From assembly GCF_007676705.1 (NCBI RefSeq), contig NZ_VEBF01000009.1, positions 1 through 64,000 on the forward strand: 64,000 nt of DNA. Direction: 5' to 3'. Both the position numbers and the translations under genes were made by a program. The notes beneath the pieces were generated by a model. It worked only from the letters and a program-made list of their open reading frames with translations, was not told the origin of the DNA and searched no databases. The DNA comes from Paenibacillus xylanexedens (lineage in GTDB: Bacteria; Bacillota; Bacilli; Paenibacillales; Paenibacillaceae). Positions 1 through 9,291 of the stretch are shown one piece after another. Each line of letters starts with the position of its first letter. The first letter of the stretch is position 1.

Positions 1-61
1 GCCCTCTAGCGCCGATGGTACTTGGACCGCAGGGTCCTGGGAGAGTAGGACGCCGCCAAGC
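1..61 (+). rRNA. rrf: 5S ribosomal RNA, 3' end (partial)
   Basis: The first 61 bases match the 3' half of a Firmicute 5S rRNA, including the GGGAGAGTAGGACG segment and a final GCCAAGC that closes helix I. The 5' half lies outside the window. This is therefore the end of an rRNA operon transcribed into the window. No tRNA gene follows it. Confidence 0.9.
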
Positions 62-65
62 AAAG

Positions 66-105
66 AACCACTGCCGATGTTATTCGGTGGTGGTTTTTAT
101 TTTTG
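66..105 (+). terminator. Rho-independent terminator of the rRNA operon
   Basis: An imperfect hairpin (AACCACTGCCGA against TTCGGTGGTGGTT) is followed by TTTTTATTTTTG. It lies five bases after the 5S end, as expected for the end of an rRNA operon. Confidence 0.85.
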
Positions 106-419
106 TCTAATTTAATCTATGAAATTAGGAACAGCTCAGATTTGATGGGCTGTTTTTTTATTACCCATTCACCTCAAATATCCAGATGTGCACTTAACCA
201 GCAACCTGGATACATACTTGATAGATGAACAAACAAACTAATCTTGCCGAAAGGAAGAAGCCAGCACATAACATGCTGTTTTTTGCCCCATCGTAGGCAA
301 CTTACAACAATCTTACAAGAGTGTAAGGCGATTGTAATCTAGATCAATAGGTATCAATCTTGCTGCTCCTGTATATTAATCCTATCCATCGAAGGGATTA
401 ATTTTTAGGGGGAGTTGTC
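106..419. other. Spacer between rRNA operon and first gene
   Basis: There is no gene here. A second hairpin at about 130-158 (AACAGC with GCTGTT, then a run of T) probably acts as a back-up terminator. The remainder is AT-rich and presumably holds the promoter of the hydrolase gene at 420. No clear -35/-10 pair was settled on. Confidence 0.5.
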
Positions 420-1925
420 GTGAGGCTTTTTGAAATACTGTTGTTCTTTTCAAGTGTTTTTTTGTTGGCAATCCCATTTATTTTCAATCAACGTATCAGG
501 AGATCTGCTTTGCTCCTGACAAGCGGAGCAGGCTCCATTTTTTTAGTGATACATCTTCTTGTCGAAGGATACAGGGTTCAGCTTTTATTTTTATACGGAT
601 TTACGATCCTGATGCTTATGCTTTCAATTATAGATGTTTTCATAACGCAGAAAGCCGTACGGACTACCTCGCGAATCCGTAGAGTGCTGGGTCCCCTTTT
701 AATTGTAATTGGGTTAATCGCAACAGCGTGCCTTAACTATGTGTTTCCCGTATTCGACCTTCCGGCGCCAACCGGCAAGTTGAAGGTAGGTATGCAAGTC
801 TTCCATTTCGTCGACCCTAACCGAGAGGAGACATTTGGAAAAACCGCGACGGGCAAGAGAGAATTGATGGTTCAGGTATGGTATCCGACTGAAGCCGGTA
901 CTGGGGAGTACGCTCCCTTTATCCCTGATACCCGGATTTTATCTTATATGGGGGAGAACTTTGGTCTTCCTGGGTTTACTTTTCAACACCTGAGGTATGT
1001 ATCCAGTCATTCATATTCGGGGGGCGAAGTCTCTTCGGAACAGGCCTCATACCCGTTAATTCTTGCAAATCCTGGAAACGTCTCTTCCAGGTTCCTCCAC
1101 ACGTCGCAAGCCGAAAATCTCGCGAGTCACGGATATATCGTGGCTGTGATCGACCACACCTACAATACATTTGCGACCAAGTTTCCGGACGGTCGAATCA
1201 CGACCAGCACAACCGACAACTTATTCTCGCCCGATCATGATTACCAGACGGGAAGGGGAGTTCGAGACAAGTTGGGAAAAGTTTTAACCGAAGATGTGGC
1301 ATTTGCGCTGGACCAGTTCGACCTCATACAATCGGGGCAGATTCCAAGTCATCTAAAAGGGAGGATCGATCTCGGTCATGTCGGGGTGTTCGGTCATTCC
1401 ATAGGCGGAGCGACTGCCTATGACGCTTCTTACGATCCGAGAATCACGGTTGGAATAGACTTAGATGGAGGGCTTTATCGACTGCGTGAAAGAGAGGGGC
1501 TGCGAAAGCCGTTTTTGTTCATCAACTCGGAAAGCTATTCCGAAAAATTAAAAAGGGTGATGGATAACCGGGTCTACACGGATGCAGAGCTTAACCTTAT
1601 GGGCTCGACAAGAGAGTGGGAGGATCAAGTAACGGAAGATAAAAAGTTAGAGCTTGAACGGATGCGCGAAACGGTCGACGAAGGGGGACAAGTCCTCTAT
1701 ATCGATAATACGGAGCATTTGAATTTTGCCGATGTACAGTTCATTTCTTCGATTTTCAACATGCTGGGCATTACAGGAAAGATTGCGCCCGAAAGAGCGA
1801 ACTCCGTGATCAATGCCTATATGCTGGATTTCTTCAATATGTATCTGAAAAATCAAGGCGGGAACTTAATGAAAGGACCGGATAGCCGCTTTCCTGAGGT
1901 GAAGTTCGTAAACTGGCTATTATAA
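420..1925 (+). CDS. Membrane-anchored alpha/beta hydrolase, PAF-acetylhydrolase/dienelactone-hydrolase-like
   Basis: This protein of 501 residues probably hydrolyses an ester at the outer membrane face; its substrate is unknown. Three or four hydrophobic segments fill about the first 110 residues. A hydrolase domain follows, with the nucleophile elbow GHSIGG (Ser327), an acidic stretch DLDGG soon after it, and a C-terminal TEHLNFAD that probably carries the catalytic histidine. That arrangement fits the PAF-AH/COG4188 family (family knowledge). The start is GTG at 420, about 5 bases after a good AGGGGGAG site. The gene stands alone, between the rRNA terminator and fabH. The family call is fairly secure; the substrate is not. 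Confidence 0.8.
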   Translation: MRLFEILLFFSSVFLLAIPFIFNQRIRRSALLLTSGAGSIFLVIHLLVEGYRVQLLFLYGFTILMLMLSIIDVFITQKAVRTTSRIRRVLGPLLIVIGLIATACLNYVFPVFDLPAPTGKLKVGMQVFHFVDPNREETFGKTATGKRELMVQVWYPTEAGTGEYAPFIPDTRILSYMGENFGLPGFTFQHLRYVSSHSYSGGEVSSEQASYPLILANPGNVSSRFLHTSQAENLASHGYIVAVIDHTYNTFATKFPDGRITTSTTDNLFSPDHDYQTGRGVRDKLGKVLTEDVAFALDQFDLIQSGQIPSHLKGRIDLGHVGVFGHSIGGATAYDASYDPRITVGIDLDGGLYRLREREGLRKPFLFINSESYSEKLKRVMDNRVYTDAELNLMGSTREWEDQVTEDKKLELERMRETVDEGGQVLYIDNTEHLNFADVQFISSIFNMLGITGKIAPERANSVINAYMLDFFNMYLKNQGGNLMKGPDSRFPEVKFVNWLL

Positions 1926-2148
1926 TTAGAGAACAGGCTGCCGATTCTGCGATAGCATGTTCTCTATGTGATATTGTATCCGTTTCCTCAAGCGTGGCTG
2001 TCCAATATGCCAGGACACAACCACAGTCCAGTAGTCGGGCAAAAGTTAGTGTTGAACGCTCTTGAACGATGCTTCCATCCTTCCACAAACAGATGTATCT
2101 TGTATTTTACTTGAAGGCAAGATTGACTCTGAGCTGTCTTTTCATAAA

Positions 2149-2165
2149 TTAGTACCAAGTTCTAA
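2149..2165 (+). promoter_or_regulatory. Candidate FapR operator upstream of fabH
   Basis: TTAGTACCAAGTTCTAA is a 17-bp imperfect inverted repeat that matches the FapR box I recall (TTAGTACCTGATACTAA) at 13 of 17 positions. It overlaps a plausible promoter: a TATAAT lies at 2176-2181, and a weaker TTGACT/TAAATT pair at 2123-2150. FapR represses fatty-acid synthesis genes in Bacillus and releases DNA on binding malonyl-CoA. Placement just upstream of fabH supports the call. Confidence 0.65.
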
Positions 2166-2210
2166 GACTTAGTGCTATAATAATAAAAAACAAATGAGGT
2201 GAGTACCGGT

Positions 2211-3212
2211 ATGAATTATCAATCAAAGGCAACCATTACGGCAATGGGGACATATGTACCGGATCGAATATTAACGAATGCTGATCTGGAGAAGTTGGTC
2301 GAGACAAGTGACGAATGGATCGTACAGCGTACAGGCATGAGAGAACGAAGAATTGCAGCCGAGGATCAGTTTGTATCTGACCTGGCTACCAAGGCTGTGG
2401 AAGATATGATACATCGTTATCAAGTAAGTGTGGAAGATGTGGATATGATCCTTGTAGCTACAAGCACACCTGAATATGCTTTTCCAAGTACGGCATCCCG
2501 GGTACAGGCTAACCTTAAAATCCCACACACGGGCGTACTGGATTTAAATGCTGCATGCGCTGGTTTTACCTATGGGCTACAGCTAGCTGATAGTCTGGTG
2601 ACCAGTGGAATGTACCGTAAAGTACTGGTTATTGGAGCAGAGACTTTATCCAAAATTACGGATTACACTGACCGCACGACTTGCGTATTGTTTGGTGACG
2701 GAGCGGGAGCCTTCTTGGTGGAGAGATCAGCAGCTGGAGAAGGTGACTTTATGGCAGCTGTATCAGGTACGCATGGAGATGGTGGTGTACATCTCTATAA
2801 GAGTGGCTTGTCTTCAGAAATGAATGGTGTACCATTACAGGGTGAAGGTTGTTTAGTTCAGAATGGCCGAGAGATTTATAAATGGGCTGTACGGACGATT
2901 CCAGAGCAATTGGGTAATCTTATAACGAAAGCTGGATTAAGATCTGAGCAGATTGACTGGTTTGTCCCGCATAGTGCCAACATGAGAATGATTGAGGCTG
3001 TATGCGAACGTGGACCAGTTCCCTTGGAACGTACGTTAACCAGTGTTGAGTATCGTGGGAACACATCTGCCGCTTCCATTCCGCTGGCGCTGCAGCTTGC
3101 AGTGGATGAAGGGAAATTGAAAGAAGGACAGAGCGTAGCTCTCTTTGGCTTTGGCGGTGGCTTGACTTACGCGGGTCTGGTGCTCAAATGGGGCGTACCG
3201 GACAGGGTTTAG
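2211..3212 (+). CDS. fabH: Beta-ketoacyl-ACP synthase III (FabH)
   Basis: FabH starts fatty-acid synthesis by condensing an acyl-CoA primer with malonyl-ACP in the cytoplasm. The 333-residue product has the full triad: Cys116 in AACAGFTYG, His254 in VPHSANMR and Asn284 in YRGNTSAAS. The length is normal for the family. I chose ATG at 2211 because AGGTGAG lies 7 bases upstream; an in-frame GTG at 2199 sits inside that ribosome site. The gene is monocistronic, ends before a strong terminator, and has a FapR-like operator in its promoter region. Branched-chain primer preference is usual in this group but cannot be read from the sequence. Confidence 0.95.
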   Translation: MNYQSKATITAMGTYVPDRILTNADLEKLVETSDEWIVQRTGMRERRIAAEDQFVSDLATKAVEDMIHRYQVSVEDVDMILVATSTPEYAFPSTASRVQANLKIPHTGVLDLNAACAGFTYGLQLADSLVTSGMYRKVLVIGAETLSKITDYTDRTTCVLFGDGAGAFLVERSAAGEGDFMAAVSGTHGDGGVHLYKSGLSSEMNGVPLQGEGCLVQNGREIYKWAVRTIPEQLGNLITKAGLRSEQIDWFVPHSANMRMIEAVCERGPVPLERTLTSVEYRGNTSAASIPLALQLAVDEGKLKEGQSVALFGFGGGLTYAGLVLKWGVPDRV

Positions 3213-3262
3213 GAATGAATGACATACGACTGTATATAACTCAGATATAAATAGAGAAAACA

Positions 3263-3312
3263 AAAGAGACCACCCAGACTTCATGCAGTCATGAAGAGGG
3301 TGGTCTCTTTTT
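3263..3312. terminator. Bidirectional Rho-independent terminator
   Basis: AAAGAGACCACCC pairs perfectly with GGGTGGTCTCTTT and is followed by a T run on the plus strand. The minus strand also reads into TTTTGTTTTC. It separates the convergent fabH and amidase genes. Confidence 0.92.
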
Positions 3313-3393
3313 TGAGGTAATTCGTTTGAAGGAATGCGATTATGGCTATGTTTCTTTTTGATTTAACACGAATTGCTTAATCCCATAAATGTT

Positions 3394-5328
3394 TTATGGC
3401 GTAAGCTTAGGGGCTTGGCGGTGATGAGTTCCTTGTTCGTAACTGTAAGCCAGCTTGATCAGGGTTCCTTCATCAAAGGCGCGACCAAGGAATTCCATAC
3501 CTACTGGTAACCCATCGGTTGTAAAACCAGCAGGGACCGTGATCGCCGGGAAGCCGGAGAAAGGACTCAAACGGTTGTTACCACCAGAGTTTTGTCCTTC
3601 GCCAATAACACCAGCAGCCTGCGTAGATGTAGGATAGATGATGGCATCTAGGTTGTTGTCTGCCATAACTTTCAGCAGGGACTCACGTGTAACTTGGGTA
3701 CGTTTCAGAACGATGTCCTTGTACTCTGTAGTCTCCAACGTTTGGCGAGCATCCCGCGTCTTCATGGATTGCTCCTGAGATTTGTCGAACTCTCCGGAAG
3801 CGATGATCTCGGACAGACTGTGATATGGAGCATCTGCGCCCAATGAGTCCAGATAGTCATTCAGTTGAAATTTGAATTCATATCCGCTGAGACTTGGGTA
3901 TTTGTTGATCTCAGTCAAGTTGGGGATAGAAATGGGAACTGCGGTTGCTCCCAGTGACTTCAGTTCTTCCACAGCGGTGTTGATCACGTCAGCTACGGCT
4001 TTTTCTTCAGCTTTGGTACTTGGGATAAGTTCAGTGGCTACACCGATGCGTGCACCTTTCAACCCGTTTACATCCAAGAAGTCCGTATAGCTGGAAGGTA
4101 TTTTTCCAACTGCGTAAGCTGTAGCCACATCCTTTTTATCATATCCGGCTGTAGCATCCAGCATGATTGCAGCGTCACTAACAGTACGAGCCATAGGTCC
4201 ACCGACATCCTGTGTCAAAGCCAATGGGATAATGCCTTCACGGCTGGACAGTCCGATGGTTGGACGGATACCCACAAGGCTGTTGAAGCTGGACGGGATT
4301 CGGATCGAACCGCCAGTGTCTGTACCCATGCCAGCTGCAGCAAAGTTAGATGCAATGGCAGCACCTGTTCCACCGCTTGAGCCACCTGGATAGTGGTCCA
4401 GGGCGTAAGGGTTCAATGTTTGTCCACCCAATGAGCTGGATGTCGTGATGCCAAATGCGAATTCATGCAGGTTGGTTTTACCCAAAATAATGGCGCCAGC
4501 TGCTTTGAGTTTCTTCACTTGTTCAGCATCGTGAGCAGGAATGGAATCCTTCAGACAGATACAGCCTGCGGTTGTCGGCATATCATTGGTATCGAAGTTA
4601 TCTTTGACCAGAATCGGAACGCCATGCAGAGGTCCACGAGCACCTTGAGCTGCACGTTCTTCATCCAATTGCTCCGCAATTTGGAGCGCATCGGGGTTCA
4701 ATGTTAATACAGCGTTTATGCTTACACCTTGATCATCGTATTTTTCAATGCGGTCCAGATATTTCTGAACCAGCTCTTTCGATGTCAGTTTTCCTTGCTT
4801 CATTGCGGCCTGGAGATCCATGATGGTTGCTTCCTCCAGGACAAACGGTTTTATGTAGTTATAAATGCGGTCTTTCAGTACAGATAGGTCATTCTCCGTG
4901 AGCACAGCGTTAGGAAGGAAGAGGGATTCGGTATAGCCTCTCATTAAACCTGCGGTATTCAATGCACCGACAGCACCCGCATAGGAAGCTTGATCTGGAA
5001 CATCTTTGAATGATTCGGAAGCAGACTCAAGTTCGAGCCATTGTTGCAAGGCGACCGCAGCATCTTTACGTTGTACGCTTGAGCCAGAGAGCTTGTCCAT
5101 GGTAAAAGGAACACCTGCAAGTGTTGCGGCTTCTTCCATGGCCTTAGTAAATGCTGCGGCAGTAGCAGGCGCTTTACCTGCGGTTACAGCTGCAACCGTA
5201 GTTTTGCTCGTAGACGTTGCTGTTGCGGCGGATGCCGATGGAACCGTTCCTCCCCATGTTGTAGCAACAACAGCTCCCGCCAATAACAAAGCCCCACTTT
5301 TTTTCAATACAGATCCATGATAAGTCAT
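3394..5328 (-). CDS. Secreted amidase-signature hydrolase
   Basis: This is a 644-residue exported amidase. A signal peptide (VLKKSGALLLAGAVVATTW, then an alanine-rich cleavage zone) is followed by about 120 residues resembling one degenerate S-layer-homology repeat (SFKDVPDQASYAGAVGALN), then the amidase domain. The Ser-cisSer-Lys triad is intact: Lys242 (ILVKDNFD), Ser317 (GGSSGGTG) and Ser341 (DTGGSIRIP), spaced exactly as in the family. The start at 5328 has a GAAGGGAG site; a longer reading frame upstream has neither ribosome site nor signal character. The family includes GatA-like and peptide or nitrogenous amidases. Export argues against GatA. The true substrate is unknown. Confidence 0.9.
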   Translation of the reverse strand: MTYHGSVLKKSGALLLAGAVVATTWGGTVPSASAATATSTSKTTVAAVTAGKAPATAAAFTKAMEEAATLAGVPFTMDKLSGSSVQRKDAAVALQQWLELESASESFKDVPDQASYAGAVGALNTAGLMRGYTESLFLPNAVLTENDLSVLKDRIYNYIKPFVLEEATIMDLQAAMKQGKLTSKELVQKYLDRIEKYDDQGVSINAVLTLNPDALQIAEQLDEERAAQGARGPLHGVPILVKDNFDTNDMPTTAGCICLKDSIPAHDAEQVKKLKAAGAIILGKTNLHEFAFGITTSSSLGGQTLNPYALDHYPGGSSGGTGAAIASNFAAAGMGTDTGGSIRIPSSFNSLVGIRPTIGLSSREGIIPLALTQDVGGPMARTVSDAAIMLDATAGYDKKDVATAYAVGKIPSSYTDFLDVNGLKGARIGVATELIPSTKAEEKAVADVINTAVEELKSLGATAVPISIPNLTEINKYPSLSGYEFKFQLNDYLDSLGADAPYHSLSEIIASGEFDKSQEQSMKTRDARQTLETTEYKDIVLKRTQVTRESLLKVMADNNLDAIIYPTSTQAAGVIGEGQNSGGNNRLSPFSGFPAITVPAGFTTDGLPVGMEFLGRAFDEGTLIKLAYSYEQGTHHRQAPKLTP

Positions 5329-5698
5329 GCATCCACGCTCCCTTCGTGTGTCCCATTGATGTGTGTGTTCGTTAATCTGGTTTATATGCTTTTGACACAT
5401 TCTATAGTTATGTAAGGTAATCTTACAATGTTTATATTTATCCAAAAAAACGTATACATCAATACTTTACAGTATTAATGCTAATTGATGCTTCCGATTA
5501 CGTGCACTCAGGAAAACTATCAAAGACTTTTGTGTGATTAAATATAACATGTATATTACATAATGATTAAACGTGAGGCTAGATGCTGAAATAGACAAGG
5601 CAAGAGCGAAGACAGAGCATACCATTACCACGAAATGATATAATGAAAAGATAGAATAAAAGTGACATAAGGTTTTATCAGAGAGGAAGAGATATGAA
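5329..5698. other. Divergent intergenic region between amidase and topB
   Basis: This 370-bp AT-rich spacer holds the promoters of two divergent genes. A TATAAT at 5639-5644 is a likely -10 for topB, with no good -35. No RNA gene, repeat or strong operator was seen. Confidence 0.4.
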
Positions 5699-7828
5699 GT
5701 GAAGACATTAGTACTCGCAGAAAAACCATCTGTAGCACGCGAAATAGCCAGAGTCATGGGTGCGCGTGATAAACATAAAAGTTATATGGAAGGCCCAAAA
5801 TATATCGTTACCTGGGCGCTTGGGCATCTGGTTGGATTAGCTGAGCCGGAGGATTACGATAAGAAGTATGCAACATGGAATCTGGAGGACCTGCCAATTT
5901 TGCCAGACCGTACGAAACTGAAGGTGCTCAAAGAGACTAACCATCAATATAAAGCGGTCCAACAGCTGATGAAGCGTCAGGATGTAGGGGAGCTAGTCAT
6001 TGCCACGGATGCGGCCCGTGAGGGAGAATTGTTGGCCCGTTGGATCATGCAGATGGCGGGGTGGAAAAAACCTTTCAAGCGCCTGTGGATTTCATCCCAG
6101 ACGGATAAGGCGATCAAAGACGGATTTGCCTCGCTGAAGCCAGGCAGTCAGTTCGACCGTCTCTATGAATCAGCACGTTGCCGGGCGGAAGCCGATTGGA
6201 TGATTGGACTTAATGTGACAAGGGCACTAACCGTTCGTTTTAATGCACAGTTATCTGCTGGGCGGGTTCAGACGCCAACCTTGGGTATGATTATGGACAG
6301 GGAAAATGAAATTAACGGTTTCCGCTCGCAGGAGTATGAGACATTAACGGCAGATCTGGGAGGTTTTCAGGCTGTGTGGCGGGCGACTGGAGGAGATTCG
6401 CGAATCTTCAACCCTCAAGAAACTCAAGAATTAAAGAAACGGGTAGACGGACGCAAGGGCACGATTGCTCAAGTGAAGAAAAGCGAGAAGGTTGAGCCGC
6501 ATCCACTGGCATATGACCTGACGGAACTGCAACGGGATGCCAACCGGAAATACGGTTTCTCGGCGAAGCAAACATCAAATGTCCTGCAACGTCTGTATGA
6601 ACAACACAAGCTTGTGACATATCCTCGTACGGACAGTCGGTACCTGACTTCGGATATGACAGCAACGTTGAAAGAGCGGCTGGACAGTGTAGCCATTGGA
6701 CCTTACGCATCGCTGGCACGTCCTTTGCTGCGCAAAAATCTGAATATCACCAAACGTATTGTGGATGACAGCAAAGTGACCGATCACCATGCAATCATTC
6801 CAACAGAGCAGACGGTGCTTCTGAATCAACTGAACCCGGAGGAACGCAAGTTGTACGATCTGATCGTACGTCGTTTTATCAGCCTGTTCTACCCGGCAGC
6901 GAAGTATGATTCGGTTGCGATCACGGTGCAGGTGGGGAGCGATTCCTTCCATGCCAAAGGCACAACGGTGAAAGAAAGTGGATGGCGTGAAGTCTACGGC
7001 GGCGATTACAGCGATGATGACGATGACCGTGCTGATGATGCAGCAGACCATGAGCGTGCGCTTTTGCCAGATGTGCAGCAAGGACAGTCTGTGACAGTTC
7101 AGCGTTGTCATATTAAAAGTGGCCGGACGATGCCGCCCAAACGATATACCGAAGCTGCTTTGCTATCCCAAATGGAGAAGTATGGACTGGGTACTCCGGC
7201 AACACGAGCGGATATTATTGAGAAGCTGGTCAGTTCCGATACCATTGATCGTCAAGGCAACAGCATGCATCCAACCGGCAAAGGAAAACAGTTGATTGAA
7301 CTGGCTGCTCCGCAGCTGCGTACACCGGATCTAACTGCCCGCTGGGAAGCTGAACTGGAACGCATCGCTCGTGGGCAAGGGAAACCGGAACCATTCCTGG
7401 ATAGTATCCGTTCAATGGCGAAAGAGCTTGTGTCTACGGTAAAAGGCAGCAAAGCGGAGTATAAGCCGCATAATGTGTCGAATAGCCATTGCCCGGACTG
7501 TAATGCACGATTACTGGAGAAGAAGGGCAAGCGTGGCAAATTCCTTGTATGCCCTACCGAGGACTGCGGTTATCGTCGTTCGGCAGAGAAGAGACTGTCC
7601 AATCGTCGTTGTGCGCAGTGCCACAAAAAGATGGAGATCAAAGAAGGCAAGGCGGGGCTGTACGTGCAATGTCTGCCATGCGGTATTACAGAAACATTGG
7701 ATAAGGACAAACAGCATGTGAACAAACGGGATCAGCAAAAGCTGGTGAAACAATATGCGAAGCAGGAGTCCATTGGGTCTAACCTTGGAGATCTGTTGAA
7801 GGCGGCTATGGAGAAAAAGGGAGAGTAG
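5699..7828 (+). CDS. topB: DNA topoisomerase III
   Basis: This type IA topoisomerase relaxes and decatenates DNA by cutting one strand through a 5'-phosphotyrosine. The 709 residues begin with a Toprim domain (LAEKPSVAREIA; the acidic DAAREGE at about 104). The active-site Tyr308 lies in TYPRTDSRYL, and the family motif GLGTPATRADIIEKL follows at about 500. The C-terminus has two four-cysteine zinc-binding stretches (CPDC...CPTEDC and CAQC...CLPC). The start is GTG at 5699, 8 bases after AGGAAGAG. An ATG-AAG-TGA minimal frame at 5694 overlaps it. Length and motifs fit TopB well. Confidence 0.95.
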   Translation: MKTLVLAEKPSVAREIARVMGARDKHKSYMEGPKYIVTWALGHLVGLAEPEDYDKKYATWNLEDLPILPDRTKLKVLKETNHQYKAVQQLMKRQDVGELVIATDAAREGELLARWIMQMAGWKKPFKRLWISSQTDKAIKDGFASLKPGSQFDRLYESARCRAEADWMIGLNVTRALTVRFNAQLSAGRVQTPTLGMIMDRENEINGFRSQEYETLTADLGGFQAVWRATGGDSRIFNPQETQELKKRVDGRKGTIAQVKKSEKVEPHPLAYDLTELQRDANRKYGFSAKQTSNVLQRLYEQHKLVTYPRTDSRYLTSDMTATLKERLDSVAIGPYASLARPLLRKNLNITKRIVDDSKVTDHHAIIPTEQTVLLNQLNPEERKLYDLIVRRFISLFYPAAKYDSVAITVQVGSDSFHAKGTTVKESGWREVYGGDYSDDDDDRADDAADHERALLPDVQQGQSVTVQRCHIKSGRTMPPKRYTEAALLSQMEKYGLGTPATRADIIEKLVSSDTIDRQGNSMHPTGKGKQLIELAAPQLRTPDLTARWEAELERIARGQGKPEPFLDSIRSMAKELVSTVKGSKAEYKPHNVSNSHCPDCNARLLEKKGKRGKFLVCPTEDCGYRRSAEKRLSNRRCAQCHKKMEIKEGKAGLYVQCLPCGITETLDKDKQHVNKRDQQKLVKQYAKQESIGSNLGDLLKAAMEKKGE

Positions 7829-7989
7829 AGCAAGCTCTGAGTTAGCGCAGATCGCATCACGCATGTAACGCTAGTTGCGAATAACGGACGTTATGGAGAG
7901 TGATTGCTGCGCCTATCCCTAATCATACATGTGATGCGGTATAAGATCCTCTGTTTTCAGGCAACGTAAGCCAAGGAGGTGATACCCAT

Positions 7990-8127
7990 ATGCCGCATAA
8001 CAAACCCGAAAAGATCCATAACCAGCAGAACAAAGATAGCATTCGGGAAGAAAACATCGCTGTTCGTCCAGCCAAAGCAGCCAAAAGAGTACCAAGTCTG
8101 AACGGTATTCCCAAGCAGGAGTCCTAA
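7990..8127 (+). CDS. Small basic hydrophilic protein, 45 residues, unknown
   Basis: I do not recognise this protein. The frame MPHNKPEKIHNQQNKDSIRE continues to a C-terminal IPKQES and is 45 codons long. It is rich in Lys, Asn, Gln and Arg, has no membrane segment and no cysteine. Support comes from an almost perfect AAGGAGGTGAT site 6-7 bases before the ATG, which is rare by chance. It sits alone between topB and the DUF1294 gene. The composition recalls small acid-soluble spore-type or ribosome-associated peptides, but there is no motif to choose between them. Confidence 0.7.
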   Translation: MPHNKPEKIHNQQNKDSIREENIAVRPAKAAKRVPSLNGIPKQES

Positions 8128-8190
8128 AATCATCTAAACTGTCGATCTAACAAGAGTGTCTCTTCAAAATGATGCGGTTCCCTGCCCGCG

Positions 8191-8219
8191 TTGAACATGT
8201 CTCTGCTGAGGATTATAAT
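8191..8219 (+). promoter_or_regulatory. Sigma-A-type promoter for the DUF1294 gene
   Basis: TTGAAC at 8191 and TATAAT at 8214 are separated by exactly 17 bp. They lie about 45 bp upstream of the ATG at 8264. Confidence 0.75.
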
Positions 8220-8263
8220 GGAGACAGGGAGATGTCCCGGGATAGGGGGACCGCTAGAATTTT

Positions 8264-8527
8264 ATGCAAACTGGACTTATATTGTGGTTTTTATTTATTA
8301 ATGTAGTTGGTTATCTGGTGATGTCGGATGATAAGAGGCGTGCACAGCAACGTCGTGATCGTACACCTGAACGGACGTTATTCCTGCTTGCATTTATAGG
8401 CGGAGCTCTGGGAGTCTGGATCGCGATGTATCGGAAAAGGCACAAAACCAAACATCCCAGCTTCACCATTGGCATTCCGTTGTTGTTGTTCCTGAATGCA
8501 GTAATCTATGGTTACTTTATTCAATGA
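8264..8527 (+). CDS. DUF1294 family small membrane protein
   Basis: An 87-residue membrane protein with hydrophobic segments at about residues 4-20, 38-55 and 68-86. A basic cytoplasmic stretch (DDKRRAQQRRDRTPERT) precedes the second segment, and KRHKTKHPSFTIGIP precedes the third. This is the layout of the DUF1294/YsdA family, whose function is unknown. The ribosome site AGGGGGA lies about 13 bases before the ATG, longer than usual, but an in-frame TAG at 8255 rules out an earlier start. It has its own TTGAAC-17-TATAAT promoter. Confidence 0.85.
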   Translation: MQTGLILWFLFINVVGYLVMSDDKRRAQQRRDRTPERTLFLLAFIGGALGVWIAMYRKRHKTKHPSFTIGIPLLLFLNAVIYGYFIQ

Positions 8528-8741
8528 ACACATGGAACACATGCGTAACCATTCCTTCAAGCTGAGTGAAAGGTGTATCATTGATTCGTTTGATATGTAA
8601 ATTTATTCGTATGAATGGTTCATAGTAGCTCCCGAACGTTTAAGGAGTTATATGGTTCTGTTATTTAACGGTTAGTTTATTGCATGTCAGACCGAAGCTT
8701 GCTTCGCGTGTTCTACATATAAAGGAAGGGACGGGATTCAC

Positions 8742-9176
8742 ATGTTATTTTCCAAAATATTAGTGGCTTATGATGGTTCCAAAGCTTCAAATAAGGCTCT
8801 TGATCGTGCGATTGAGCTAGCTAAAGTGTCCCCGGACGCTGTATTGGATGTCATTCATGCTTTTGATTTCCCGCGTATATTCATTGGTGAGGGGTTGGCC
8901 CCGCTGCCACCTTCACTTAATAATGACTATTACAATCTGGCGGTGCAGACGACGGATGAAGCGAAAGAGCGAATCCAGGCTGCTGGTGTAACGGCCAACG
9001 TGGACCTGATTCAAGGGGCTGCTGCAGAAGTGTTGCTTGATTTTGCCAAAGAAAATGATTCTGATATCATTATTATTGGTAGCCGCGGACTGGGTGGAAT
9101 TCGGGAATTTGTCCTGGGTAGTGTCAGTCACAATGTGGTTCAGCATGCTCAGGTTCCAGTACTGATCGTAAAATAA
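8742..9176 (+). CDS. Universal stress protein (UspA family)
   Basis: A 144-residue single-domain Usp. The N-terminal ILVAYDGSKAS and the C-terminal GSRGLGGIREFVLGSVSHNV match the ATP-binding G-2x-G-9x-G-S/T motif, so it is probably an ATP-binding member. These cytoplasmic proteins dimerise and support survival in stress; the precise role cannot be read here. The start ATG follows AAGGAAGGGA. The gene is monocistronic and ends in a terminator. Confidence 0.93.
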   Translation: MLFSKILVAYDGSKASNKALDRAIELAKVSPDAVLDVIHAFDFPRIFIGEGLAPLPPSLNNDYYNLAVQTTDEAKERIQAAGVTANVDLIQGAAAEVLLDFAKENDSDIIIIGSRGLGGIREFVLGSVSHNVVQHAQVPVLIVK

Positions 9177-9206
9177 TAGATGAAGTGTGTGAACACACTA
9201 AAAGCA

Positions 9207-9255
9207 GGAAGCCGGTTGTCTTCGAGAGATTGAAGAGGAGCCGGCTTTCTTTTAT
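9207..9255 (+). terminator. Rho-independent terminator after the stress protein
   Basis: GGAAGCCGG pairs with CCGGCTTTC across a loop of about 25 bases and is followed by TTTTA. Confidence 0.8.
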
Positions 9256-9291
9256 GGGATGAAATGGATGACTAAGTGAATTTAATGAAGC

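Noticed and set aside
1834..2088. Minus-strand frame after the first hydrolase
   Set aside because: It runs over the end of the hydrolase gene, has no ribosome site, and resembles no family I know. It was first considered as a transposase fragment, but no transposase motif is present.
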